In this document: positions 1 to 6,688 of the stretch, in pieces
Layout of the letters: each line of letters starts with the position of its first letter
Position numbering within the stretch: position 1 is the first letter of the stretch
Source: an uncultured Chlorobiaceae bacterium
GTDB taxonomy: Bacteria; Bacteroidota; Chlorobiia; Chlorobiales; Chlorobiaceae
Length of the DNA stretch: 8,387 bases
Reading direction: 5' to 3'
Assembly: GCA_903838095.1 (NCBI GenBank)
Contig: CAILXE010000325.1
Location: 1 to 8,387, forward strand
The notes under the pieces: generated by a model
Seen by the model: the letters and a program-made list of their open reading frames with translations, nothing else
What the model was told of the DNA's origin: nothing
Database searches by the model: none
Position numbers and translations under genes: made by a program

Positions 1-246
1 CAATCCGAGAACTTCAAGGCCAAGTAACATGGAGAAGGCGACGTTAATGGCGTAATAGTGGTTTGCTGGAACAATTTCCGCAAGTTCTTCCGGAATCAAT
101 CCCTGACGCCGAAGCTCTATGAGGGCGAGTGTTCCGAGGAAAGCAATGATCAGAACATTCGCCGCTGTTCGCTCGGTGCGCTTATTCTCCCATAAATGTT
201 CTAACGAATTAAACAGGGTGTCAACGTGGCTGAGAAATATTGTCAT
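1..246 (-). CDS. Partial integral membrane protein, unidentified (N-terminal 82 residues)
   Basis: An open frame starts at the ATG at 246-244 and runs off the left edge without a stop, giving 82 residues (start MTIFLSHVDT). A hydrophobic segment at about residues 29-45 (NVLIIAFLGTLALIEL) is followed by a charged stretch (RRQGLIPEEL) and then a second hydrophobic segment from about residue 66 that continues past the edge. I read it as an integral membrane protein with a short soluble N-terminus. I do not recognise the family and assign no function. Upstream of the ATG there is only an A-rich, AGAAA-like ribosome site, so the start is reasonable but not firm. It points the same way as tsaD but lies 214 bp from tsaD's stop, so a shared transcript is possible and not shown. 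Confidence 0.7.
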   Translation of the reverse strand, partial: MTIFLSHVDTLFNSLEHLWENKRTERTAANVLIIAFLGTLALIELRRQGLIPEELAEIVPANHYYAINVAFSMLLGLEVLGL

Positions 247-460
247 AATTTTTTCTTTCGTTTAAAGTATCGGGCTTCCTTTGGCTTTTTTAAGCATAGC
301 GAAATAATAACGAACTAATATACCTGAAGGCACTTTGCCTTTTTTAATTCATCTTATTATTGACAAAGATGTAACAAACAGGAGAGATGACAAGTGAGCT
401 TGCCCTTCAGGTGGGGGGATGATCATCAATCTGGAGATTCGGTTGGCGGAACTCTTTCAA
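247..460. other. Intergenic spacer, mostly unassigned
   Basis: This 214-bp spacer lies between the tsaD stop and the start of the left-edge membrane gene. It holds a short hairpin (AAGGCA at 327-332, loop CTT, TGCCTT at 336-341) followed by a T run on the plus strand, a 10-bp palindrome GATGATCATC at 418-427, and an adjacent AATCT/AGATT repeat at 428-439. A TTGACA at 360-365 has no convincing -10 at normal spacing. I see no coding sequence that I would defend. The promoter of the left-edge gene is expected here on the minus strand, but I cannot place it. Confidence 0.5.
327..345 (+). terminator. Weak hairpin plus T-run, possible terminator
   Basis: A 6-bp perfect stem (AAGGCA/TGCCTT) with a three-base loop is followed by about six T on the plus strand, which is the form of a weak intrinsic terminator. 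No plus-strand gene ends just upstream, so it may instead end antisense transcription or be chance. On the minus strand the hairpin is not followed by T, so it does not look like a tsaD terminator. Confidence 0.25.
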
Positions 461-1513
461 TCATGCCTTCTTTGCGCCAGCGGCAAAGCTTGCGTAGGGA
501 GCGATATTGTAGCACCGTTCAGCGTGCATTCCCCTGGAGAGTTTCAGCCCTGCAAGGGTGGCAATCATGGCCGCGTTGTCGGTTGAATAGATTGTGCCAG
601 GCAGATGCAGTGTCATCCCTTTTTTATCGCAGGCCTCTTTCATGACTTTTCGCAGCGCAGAGTTGGCGCTGACTCCGCCGGCAATTGACACTGCCGTAAT
701 GTTCCTGCTGAGTGCTGCCGCGATTGTTTTTTCGACCAGGACGCTCACAATGGCCGCCTGTATTGACGCGGCAATATCCGCTTTATGGTGCTCAATAAAT
801 TCCGGACTTTGTTTCTGGAGCCAGGTCAGCACGGAAGTTTTTAGGCCGGAAAAGCTGAAATCGAAATTTCCATGCCAGCTTTTACTGCTCTGCGACTGTG
901 AGGTGAGTGCTCTCGGAAACAGATGAAAGGCAGGGTCGCCCTGTTTGGCCAGCTTGTCGATGACAGGACCTGCCGGGTAGGGCAGACCAAGCATTTTGCC
1001 GGTTTTGTCGAACGCCTCTCCTGCTGCGTCATCAAGCGTTCTGCCTATGACGGAATAGGAGAGATCAGGCTCAACAATCGAAAGCAGGGTATGGCCCCCT
1101 GAGACCGTCAATGAAACATAGGCGCCTTCAGGAGCGGTATGCCCGTTGCCTTCATTGATAAATGGTGAAAATATATGAGCCTCGATGTGGTTGACCGGTA
1201 CAAGAGGCACTTCCAGGGCATAGGCTAAACCCTGCGCAAAACAAAGTCCTACCATAACGGCGCCGATCAGTCCGGGGCCAGCGGTTGCCGCTATGACATC
1301 AAGCTCATTTTTTGTTATATTGGCTTGAGTTAGGGCGGTATCGACAATTGAAACGATAAGCCTTTCATGTTCTCTTGAAGCCAGTTCAGGCACAACGCCA
1401 CCAAAAGAGGTGTGACAAAGCTGTGAACGGACGACGTTCGAGCAGACGTGTCCGTCACAAACGATGGCTCCAGATGTTTCGTCACAACTGGTTTCTATGC
1501 CTAAAATATTCAT
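461..1513 (-). CDS. tsaD: tRNA N6-adenosine threonylcarbamoyltransferase TsaD
   Basis: TsaD (Gcp/Kae1/YgjD family) transfers the threonylcarbamoyl group from TC-AMP to A37 of ANN-decoding tRNAs, working in the cytoplasm with TsaB and TsaE to form t6A. The 350-residue protein opens with the family signature [16 protein letters not shown]. It carries the metal-binding HIEAH motif (His109, His113), SGGHT at 138-142, a conserved [10 protein letters not shown] block at 161-170, AGGVSAN at 278-284 and STDNAAM at 310-316 with metal-ligand Asp312. The length matches bacterial TsaD. The frame stays open for 29 more codons upstream, but the family N-terminus places the start at the ATG at 1513-1511. 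Only a weak GAGA-type ribosome site precedes it. The start faces a divergent small gene 24 bp away, so the two promoters must overlap coding sequence. The gene looks intact, essential and vertically inherited. Confidence 0.97.
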   Translation of the reverse strand: MNILGIETSCDETSGAIVCDGHVCSNVVRSQLCHTSFGGVVPELASREHERLIVSIVDTALTQANITKNELDVIAATAGPGLIGAVMVGLCFAQGLAYALEVPLVPVNHIEAHIFSPFINEGNGHTAPEGAYVSLTVSGGHTLLSIVEPDLSYSVIGRTLDDAAGEAFDKTGKMLGLPYPAGPVIDKLAKQGDPAFHLFPRALTSQSQSSKSWHGNFDFSFSGLKTSVLTWLQKQSPEFIEHHKADIAASIQAAIVSVLVEKTIAAALSRNITAVSIAGGVSANSALRKVMKEACDKKGMTLHLPGTIYSTDNAAMIATLAGLKLSRGMHAERCYNIAPYASFAAGAKKA

Positions 1514-1537
1514 GGTCTCTATTATTTCAGAAAATCT

Positions 1538-1765
1538 ATGGGCAAAGCTAACAATCCGGGCAACAAGAGCAAATCTCCTGTCAAGGTAAGCATTCTCCAT
1601 CTGCTTTTAATCCTTTTCGGAGCGGATATTATTCTGTTGTGTGCTCCAAATATCGGGATCCTTAACAGCTTGTTATATATACCCGATCTCTACTCCTGGC
1701 CCGCTTCGATCGTCGGGCTTGCACTGTTGTTTCTCGGCTTCAGGGATTTATACAGGGAGGTGTAG
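1538..1765 (+). CDS. Small two-helix membrane protein, unidentified
   Basis: This 75-residue frame begins at the ATG at 1538 and fills most of the gap between tsaD and the MoxR gene. The product has a short basic, Asn-rich N-terminus ([14 protein letters not shown]), a hydrophobic helix at about 17-36, a short linker containing Pro and Tyr, a second helix at about 53-69, and a charged tail (RDLYREV). This suggests a helical hairpin in the inner membrane. I do not recognise a family. No good Shine-Dalgarno sequence precedes the ATG, but it is the only ATG in the open stretch. The gene ends 65 bp before moxR on the same strand, so co-transcription with the MoxR/DUF58 cluster is possible. The hydrophobic pattern and the absence of any competing gene argue that it is real; conservation in relatives would settle it. 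Confidence 0.6.
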   Translation: MGKANNPGNKSKSPVKVSILHLLLILFGADIILLCAPNIGILNSLLYIPDLYSWPASIVGLALLFLGFRDLYREV

Positions 1766-1768
1766 AGT

Positions 1769-1797
1769 TTGCGGAAAAAAATGTTGAGCTATATCAT
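1769..1797 (+). promoter_or_regulatory. Possible sigma-70-type promoter for the MoxR cluster
   Basis: TTGCGG at 1769-1774 and TATCAT at 1792-1797 are separated by 17 bp. The -10 matches TATAAT at five of six bases, but the -35 matches TTGACA at only three. A start near 1804 would give a leader of about 27 bases that contains the AGGAG at 1821-1825. This is a motif match only. Confidence 0.3.
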
Positions 1798-1830
1798 CTT
1801 TTGGGAAAAAAGTAGACGAGAGGAGCCACT

Positions 1831-2829
1831 ATGCAGCTTGCCGTAGAACTTGAGGAGCTGGGAACCCGGATCATTGATGCATCGAAGTTTCTTGAACATG
1901 CGGAGGAAGAGCTTTCTCAGCGAATTATCGGTCAGCGAGATGTGATCAGGCGGGTTTTTATTGCCATGCTGGTCAATGGTCATATTCTGCTGGAAGGGGT
2001 GCCGGGTCTGGCTAAAACGCTTATTGTCAGCACGTTTGCCGCCGCAATGAATCTCAAGTTTCAGCGCATTCAGTTTACTCCCGACATGCTTCCGGCAGAC
2101 CTTGTCGGTACCATGATCTATAATCCAAAGGAGATGGAGTTTTATCCCCGCAAGGGGCCGGTTTTTGCCAACGTTATTCTTGCTGACGAAATCAACCGCT
2201 CACCGGCCAAAGTGCAGTCTGCGCTGCTTGAAGCCATGCAGGAACGACAGGTTACCATTGGCAGCCAGACCTTTCCGCTGCAGGAGCCGTTTATGGTGCT
2301 TGCGACACAGAACCCTATTGAGCATGAAGGCACCTATATGCTTCCGGAAGCACAGGTTGACCGGTTTATGATGAAGGTTATTGTTGATTATCCCTCTTAT
2401 GATGAAGAGCTGGAAATTATGCTGCGATCAGCGACCAATGCCAGCAAGGCACCGGTCAAGGCGGTCGTACAGTCGGGCGATATTTTTCAGGCGAGAGGCT
2501 TGATTGACCGCATTTATGTTGATCCGAGGGTGCAGCGCTATATCGTCGATCTTGTTGTGGCAACCCGGGTGCCGGCACAGTATGGAATGCCGGAACTTGC
2601 TGCTATGATTGAATATGGAGCTTCGCCGAGGGCGTCAATTTTTCTCCTTCTGGCCTCCAAAGCCCATGCTTTTTTGCAGCATCGCCCATATATTACTCCG
2701 GAAGATGTCAAGGCAATCGTCTATGATACGCTTCGTCACCGCATCAGGCCAGGGTATGAAGCTGAAGCGGAAAATATTAAACCTTCAGACATTATCAGGC
2801 AGATTCTTCAGCATGTGCAGGTGCCTTGA
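1831..2829 (+). CDS. MoxR-family AAA+ ATPase
   Basis: This is a 332-residue cytoplasmic AAA+ ATPase of the MoxR group, which are thought to act as chaperone-like ATPases that mature or activate partner complexes, often with vWA-domain proteins. Visible motifs are Walker A GVPGLAKT (56-63), Walker B VILADE (115-120) with the following INR, sensor-1 region ATQNP (158-162), the LPEAQVDRF block (171-179) and the sensor-2 region GASPRAS (263-269, Arg267). The C-terminal lid holds the family's ITPEDVKAI segment at about 288-296. The length is normal. AGGAG at 1821-1825 sits five bases before the ATG and supports this start. The next gene, DUF58, begins 31 bp downstream on the same strand, the standard MoxR/DUF58 pairing. 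The client of this particular MoxR is unknown. No residue loss is visible, so I expect an active ATPase. Confidence 0.95.
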   Translation: MQLAVELEELGTRIIDASKFLEHAEEELSQRIIGQRDVIRRVFIAMLVNGHILLEGVPGLAKTLIVSTFAAAMNLKFQRIQFTPDMLPADLVGTMIYNPKEMEFYPRKGPVFANVILADEINRSPAKVQSALLEAMQERQVTIGSQTFPLQEPFMVLATQNPIEHEGTYMLPEAQVDRFMMKVIVDYPSYDEELEIMLRSATNASKAPVKAVVQSGDIFQARGLIDRIYVDPRVQRYIVDLVVATRVPAQYGMPELAAMIEYGASPRASIFLLLASKAHAFLQHRPYITPEDVKAIVYDTLRHRIRPGYEAEAENIKPSDIIRQILQHVQVP

Positions 2830-2860
2830 TTGTCTTGTATGAAAACAGGAGGGGAGAAGT

Positions 2861-3751
2861 ATGGAGAGGAGTGAAGAGTATCTGAAAGATCTCCAGCGTA
2901 TCATCAGGCGGGTTGAAATTCGCTCGAAGCGTATGGCCAGTGAGCTGTTCAGCGGCGAATACCACTCTTCGTTCAAAGGCAAGGGCATTGAGTTCAGTAA
3001 TGTTCGAGAATACCAGTATGGTGACGATGTTCGTTCTATTGACTGGAATACCTCTGCCCGCAAGCACGAGCTCTATGTGAAACTGTTTACCGAAGAGCGC
3101 GAGCGGAGTCTGTTGCTTGTTGTTGACGCATCTGCTTCGATGCTTTTCGGCAGCCGGGAGCACCGTAAAAAGGATCTTGCTCTTGAAGTATGCGCTGTTC
3201 TTGCCTTCAGCGCTCTCCAGAACAACGACAAGGTTGGGCTTCTGGTCTTTACTGACCAGGTGGAAACCTATATTCCACCGCGAAAGGGGCGGCATCATGT
3301 GCTCATGATTCTTGAAGAACTGTTTCAACTGAAGCCTCAAAGCAAAACAACCAATATCAACGCGGCGCTCTCTTTTATCAGATATACCCGCAGGCGCCAG
3401 GAGATTATTTTTCTTTTGACCGATCTTGTTGACAGCGATTATGAAAAAGGGATGAAGCTGTTGAATACCCGACACGACTTTATTCTGGTTCACATCAGTG
3501 ATCCGCTCGACAAGGCCATTCCTCCAAGCGCGCTACTCGATCTTGAAGACCCTGAAACAGGCCAGCGCTTGACGGTTGATGGAGCAAGCCGGAGTACTCT
3601 TGCGCGTTATGGTCAGGAGCAGTCACGTCAGCACGAAGAGCTTCGTCAACGGCTTCGTCGCATGCGTATCGATTCGGTATTTCTTGATACTGATCGCTCT
3701 TTTATTGGGGACCTGAACTCTTTTTTCCGGTATCGTGAACGCAAGGTTTGA
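2861..3751 (+). CDS. DUF58 / vWA-like protein (MoxR partner)
   Basis: This 296-residue protein has the DUF58 signature around residues 42-67: GIEFSNVREYQYGDDVRSID, then a WNTSAR run. After it comes a von Willebrand A-like fold with a MIDAS-type DASASM (89-94), a conserved Thr-containing segment SKTTNIN (161-167), and LLTDLVDSD (185-193) in the place of the third MIDAS element. The metal site therefore looks complete. There is no signal peptide or membrane helix, so it is probably cytoplasmic. Proteins of this family are nearly always encoded beside MoxR and are taken to be its partner or adaptor. A strong AGGAGG at 2847-2852, eight bases before the ATG, fixes the start. The stop at 3749-3751 is seven bases before the preferred start of the next gene, implying translational coupling. 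Confidence 0.93.
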   Translation: MERSEEYLKDLQRIIRRVEIRSKRMASELFSGEYHSSFKGKGIEFSNVREYQYGDDVRSIDWNTSARKHELYVKLFTEERERSLLLVVDASASMLFGSREHRKKDLALEVCAVLAFSALQNNDKVGLLVFTDQVETYIPPRKGRHHVLMILEELFQLKPQSKTTNINAALSFIRYTRRRQEIIFLLTDLVDSDYEKGMKLLNTRHDFILVHISDPLDKAIPPSALLDLEDPETGQRLTVDGASRSTLARYGQEQSRQHEELRQRLRRMRIDSVFLDTDRSFIGDLNSFFRYRERKV

Positions 3752-3758
3752 ATGGCTT

Positions 3759-4730
3759 ATGGCAAGGCCTTTCTTGCGGCCTCTGTTCATGCTTCTGTTG
3801 ATATTTTCAACGGGTTTGCTGCCCGCATCTCCGGCACATGCAGAGAAGAGAGTTCCTGCCGTCACCATGATGGTTACCCCTGACACTCTTCTTGTCGGCG
3901 ACCGCATTCATTGCACGATACAGATCACTAATCCTGACCAGGAAGTTGCTTCGGTTGTATGGGGTGATGGTGTTGATTCTCTTTCGGTACGAACGTTCGA
4001 ACTGGTCAGCAGTAAACACATCTCCTCATCCCTGCTTCATGGTCAGAGCCGGGAGAAGTTTGAGCTTGAGCTTGCCGCTTTTGGTACAGGTCAGCAGTTT
4101 CTCCCGCCCTTTACCGTGGCGCTGCACGATAGCAAGGGAAACATTACAAAAAAAATTGTCTATAAACCATCGACCACGGTATTTGTAAGAGCGCTCACCG
4201 ACTCTACCATGCGTGATCTCCGCCCTGTCAAGCCACCTCTGAAACCGCCGATTCCTTTATTGTTGATCATGCCGCTTATTCTTGGTGTGTTCGGTGTTGG
4301 CGGGCTGGTACTCCTTCTGCTTTTTATGCTGAAAAGAGTTGTGCGGAAAAGCGCTGAAAAGGTCGATTCAGGTCAGGTTGCCCAGCGAAAACTGCGCAAA
4401 CTTGGGTCAAATCTTTCTGCCGGGATGCCTCCCCACGAATGTTATGAAGAGCTCAGTAATATCATGCGCTCTTTTCTTGAAAGCCATTACCGCATCAGAG
4501 CCCTCGAAGCTGTAACGCAGGAGATTGAACGCGATCTGAAAAAGCTTGGTGTTGCAGGGTTTGAAAGTATCATGAATCTTCTCAAGCAGGCAGACCTTGT
4601 TAAATTTGCAGATATCCGGCCTGATGTCGAAGAATCCCGACAATCTCTGCACAAGGCTTCGGAAGTTATTCGTTCAACCCGCTATTTTCGACCACCGGAT
4701 CAGCCGGTTCAGGCTGAGGAACCACAATAA
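3759..4730 (+). CDS. BatD-like secreted, single-pass membrane protein
   Basis: With the ATG at 3759 the product has 323 residues; a GTG at 3735 is in frame and would add eight residues. I prefer the ATG because it gives a compact signal peptide and a coupled start just after the DUF58 stop, with AAGG at 3743-3746 as a distant ribosome site. The first 28 residues form a Sec signal ending ASPAHA before EKR. The next 130 or so residues resemble a beta-rich, Ig-like periplasmic domain (TPDTLLVGDRIHCTIQITN). A long hydrophobic helix lies at about 165-191, followed by a basic RVVRKS and a cytoplasmic helical domain with YEELSNIMRSFLE and LLKQADLVKFADIRPD, typical of the C-terminus of BatD/DUF4381-type proteins in MoxR loci. 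It is much shorter than full BatD proteins with several periplasmic repeats. It may link the MoxR/DUF58 pair to the envelope. The exact family is uncertain. Confidence 0.72.
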   Translation: MARPFLRPLFMLLLIFSTGLLPASPAHAEKRVPAVTMMVTPDTLLVGDRIHCTIQITNPDQEVASVVWGDGVDSLSVRTFELVSSKHISSSLLHGQSREKFELELAAFGTGQQFLPPFTVALHDSKGNITKKIVYKPSTTVFVRALTDSTMRDLRPVKPPLKPPIPLLLIMPLILGVFGVGGLVLLLLFMLKRVVRKSAEKVDSGQVAQRKLRKLGSNLSAGMPPHECYEELSNIMRSFLESHYRIRALEAVTQEIERDLKKLGVAGFESIMNLLKQADLVKFADIRPDVEESRQSLHKASEVIRSTRYFRPPDQPVQAEEPQ

Positions 4731-4770
4731 CGCTCTGAAATAAGAGTGTTCAGTTGTTTTTGTGTTTTAT
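4729..4770 (+). terminator. Intrinsic terminator between convergent genes
   Basis: AACGCTCT (4729-4736) and AGAGTGTT (4743-4750) form an 8-bp stem with one G-U pair and a six-base loop. On the plus strand it is followed by a T-rich run (CAGTTGTTTTTGTGTTTT), suiting termination of the MoxR cluster. The hairpin begins inside the TAA of the plus-strand gene and touches the stop of the minus-strand gene. On the minus strand the hairpin lacks a good T run, so it is at best weakly bidirectional. Confidence 0.55.
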
Positions 4771-6576
4771 ACTGAGCAGTAATGTTACCAGTTGACCTCC
4801 AAAACGAAGCACTTCAGTATCAACAAGTGGTGCAAGGAGTTGTGGTGTTATTCGTCCCGGATTATTGCTGAGCCATTCGTTTCTGTACAAGACGCTCATG
4901 AGTTTGTCCATGGAAACTGAACAGGCAATAGCTACAAGCTTGTCCAGCCTGATTTCAGGATAATCCGGATTATTGTTGGAACTGTCAAGCTGGCCGACAG
5001 TCATGCGAAGTACCCTGTTGCTATTGCGTTCATCAAGGGAAAACTCAATGAATTTCCCTGCTGGATGCAGTATTCGAAGGCGGAGAGGCTTTGAAAGGTG
5101 CGTGCATGATGCAGCAGCAGGCTGTTCTATTTCCCCCTTTTTCTGATCCAGAAAAAAGGTGAGAGCATTGAATAAAAGGTCGCAGATATGTTCGGCAGAG
5201 TTGTTTTTGTTGACCCGCAGAAGAAGTGTGAGCTGAAAAAGATCAATGATGAAATTGATGAGCATGGCCTTTGTGGTATTGCGCTTCATGACAGTGCGGT
5301 AGCCATTAAAAGCCACATTGCAGTAGGTCAGCATTGCAACAAGCGTATCTGAATCCATTGTACGGGTTTCGATAACCGGGCAATAGTTATTGTACAGATC
5401 CCAGTCGAAAGAGCGAATTTTCCCTTCATTTTTATATTCGTTGAAAATGCCGGTGCCGGGGTATGGCGTCATTATCATAAACAGAGCATGCCGGAGACCC
5501 AAAGATTGGGCAAACTCTGGATAGACAAGGGTGTCCTGTACATTTTCGGTATAATGTCCGATAATAAAATATCCTTCTGCGCCGATATGATATTTTTTGC
5601 AAAGAGAAATAGCCGAAGATACGTCATCAAGGCTGTTTTTCTTGTTCATAAGAGCCAGAGTGGCTTCGTTCGGGCTTTCAATGCCCAGTCCAACTTTGCT
5701 GAGTCCTATTTTGCTCAGTTTGTCGAGAATTCGTTCAGCACGAACAAGGTCTTTTGCTCTTGATTCGGTCATGATCCGGAAATTTGTCAGCCCTCTCTCA
5801 ATCATCAGATCGCAGATTTTTTCTGCTCTTCCGATGTTTGTAAGAAAGTTGGCATCCCAGATTTTAATAAGTTTCTTGTTTTTTGGGTCGTGCAGCAGCG
5901 CAATTTCTTCCACAACATTTTCGGCGCTTCTGCCTCGCCATGCTTTGTGCATTTGATCATTGGCACAAAACGAGCACTTCCAGGGACATCCTCTTGATGT
6001 GTATATCGTGTCAATTGAATAAGCATTGCCTTTTTCGCCATACCGTTCTGGCCTCAGACTGCGCAGCGGAAATCGTATGGAGTTTATGTCAGCAATAACC
6101 GGTCTTGGTTCGGTTTGCACAATGCCTCCACCCTCTCTGTAAGCAATTCCCCTGATATTGCGTGACGGGCCGTGAAGCACCAGCTCCCTGAAAGTTTCTT
6201 CACCTTCCCCGATAACAACAACATCAACACATGAGAGTTTGAGAACTTCTTCAGGCAGGGCTGTTGGATGAAATCCTCCCATAACAACAAATGCGCCCGC
6301 TTCTTTGGCAATTCGTGCAAGTCGTTCCGCCTGCTTGAAAGCCCCGGTCATTGAAGATATGGCAACAAGGTCAATCGTTCTTTTTTTCAGAAGGGCTCGC
6401 AGACTGTCGAAAATACCATCGTTGTAGAAATTTTCGGGCATCACAAGGCTCTCGACATCATTCTCGACGGCGGCAGCAAGGTAACATACGCCTATACAGT
6501 CAGTAATAAACCGGGGAAAGGGAACAATGATAGTCGCCGGGGCCTCAACAAGACAGAGGTGCTTAAAGTATGCCAT
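4750..6576 (-). CDS. B12-binding-domain radical SAM protein with C-terminal extension
   Basis: This 608-residue protein has the layout of cobalamin-dependent class B radical SAM enzymes. Residues about 5-135 form a Rossmann-like B12-binding domain ([10 protein letters not shown] at 69-78, [14 protein letters not shown] at 97-110, [11 protein letters not shown] at 119-129). No DxHxxG motif is present, so any cobalamin would be bound without the usual lower His ligand. The radical SAM core follows, with Cys197, Cys201 and Cys204 in GCPWKCSFC for the 4Fe-4S cluster, then GLGIES at 296-301 and TPYPGT at 370-375. Residues about 480-608 form an extra region I cannot assign. BchE, BchQ, BchR and hopanoid-modifying enzymes share this architecture, so the substrate could be a chlorin, a lipid or something else. 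It lies downstream of bchU on the same strand, but an intrinsic terminator intervenes, so it probably has its own promoter. The ATG at 6576 has a weak GGA ribosome site. The superfamily call is firm; the function is open. Confidence 0.88.
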   Translation of the reverse strand: MAYFKHLCLVEAPATIIVPFPRFITDCIGVCYLAAAVENDVESLVMPENFYNDGIFDSLRALLKKRTIDLVAISSMTGAFKQAERLARIAKEAGAFVVMGGFHPTALPEEVLKLSCVDVVVIGEGEETFRELVLHGPSRNIRGIAYREGGGIVQTEPRPVIADINSIRFPLRSLRPERYGEKGNAYSIDTIYTSRGCPWKCSFCANDQMHKAWRGRSAENVVEEIALLHDPKNKKLIKIWDANFLTNIGRAEKICDLMIERGLTNFRIMTESRAKDLVRAERILDKLSKIGLSKVGLGIESPNEATLALMNKKNSLDDVSSAISLCKKYHIGAEGYFIIGHYTENVQDTLVYPEFAQSLGLRHALFMIMTPYPGTGIFNEYKNEGKIRSFDWDLYNNYCPVIETRTMDSDTLVAMLTYCNVAFNGYRTVMKRNTTKAMLINFIIDLFQLTLLLRVNKNNSAEHICDLLFNALTFFLDQKKGEIEQPAAASCTHLSKPLRLRILHPAGKFIEFSLDERNSNRVLRMTVGQLDSSNNNPDYPEIRLDKLVAIACSVSMDKLMSVLYRNEWLSNNPGRITPQLLAPLVDTEVLRFGGQLVTLLLSIKHKNN

Positions 6577-6586
6577 AACATTCCAC

Positions 6587-6625
6587 GCTTATACCTTGGT
6601 TAACACTACACCAGCAAGTATAAGC
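6587..6625 (-). promoter_or_regulatory. Inverted repeat with promoter-like boxes upstream of the radical SAM gene
   Basis: GCTTATAC at 6587-6594 and GTATAAGC at 6618-6625 are perfect 8-bp inverted arms separated by 23 bp; further imperfect pairing (CTTGG with CCAGCAAG) extends inward. On the minus strand each arm contains a -10-like hexamer: TATAAG at 6593-6588, with TTGCTG (6617-6612) 18 bp upstream, and TATACT at 6622-6617. The first would start transcription about five bases before the ATG, giving an almost leaderless message; the second would leave a leader of about 40 bases with room for a hairpin. The repeat is seen directly. Its role as operator, promoter or leader hairpin is inference. 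Confidence 0.35.
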
Positions 6626-6639
6626 ATTACACGGGCTAA

Positions 6640-6675
6640 ATACAAAAGCGGCCTCCTGTTGAAAAGAGGCCGCTT
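6640..6675 (-). terminator. Strong intrinsic terminator of bchU
   Basis: Just 13 bp past the bchU stop, the minus strand reads AAGCGGCCTC, a ten-base loop, then GAGGCCGCTT: a perfect, GC-rich 10-bp stem (arms at 6675-6666 and 6655-6646). It runs directly into TTTTGTATTT. This is a textbook rho-independent terminator for bchU. It would largely separate bchU transcription from the radical SAM gene beginning at 6576. Confidence 0.85.
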
Positions 6676-6688
6676 CCGGCAACTGTTA

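Noticed and set aside
262..297. An 11-codon minus-strand frame just upstream of the left-edge membrane gene
   Set aside because: It is very short, has no ribosome site, and contains no run of regulatory codons; nothing separates it from chance.
323..411. Inverted arms CCTGAAGG (323-330) and CCTTCAGG (404-411)
   Set aside because: Eight-base arms 73 bp apart are within chance expectation, and nothing around them suggests a mobile element or binding site.
387..422. An 11-codon frame (ATG at 387) that might be a leader peptide
   Set aside because: The ribosome site touches the ATG with no spacing, and no plus-strand gene follows that it could regulate.
394..645. An 83-codon plus-strand frame with a GTG start and a good AGGAGAG ribosome site at 380-386
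   Set aside because: Most of it runs antisense to the conserved 3' end of tsaD, and its product is rich in Arg and Ser with no recognisable pattern. No -10 box follows the nearby TTGACA. The ribosome site is probably chance.
1514..1600. A 29-residue N-terminal extension of TsaD
   Set aside because: The family N-terminus begins at [12 protein letters not shown], and the extension would overlap the divergent small gene.
2795..3493. A 232-codon minus-strand frame opposite the DUF58 gene
   Set aside because: It is wholly antisense to a well-conserved gene and its product has no recognisable domain; it is a frame shadow.
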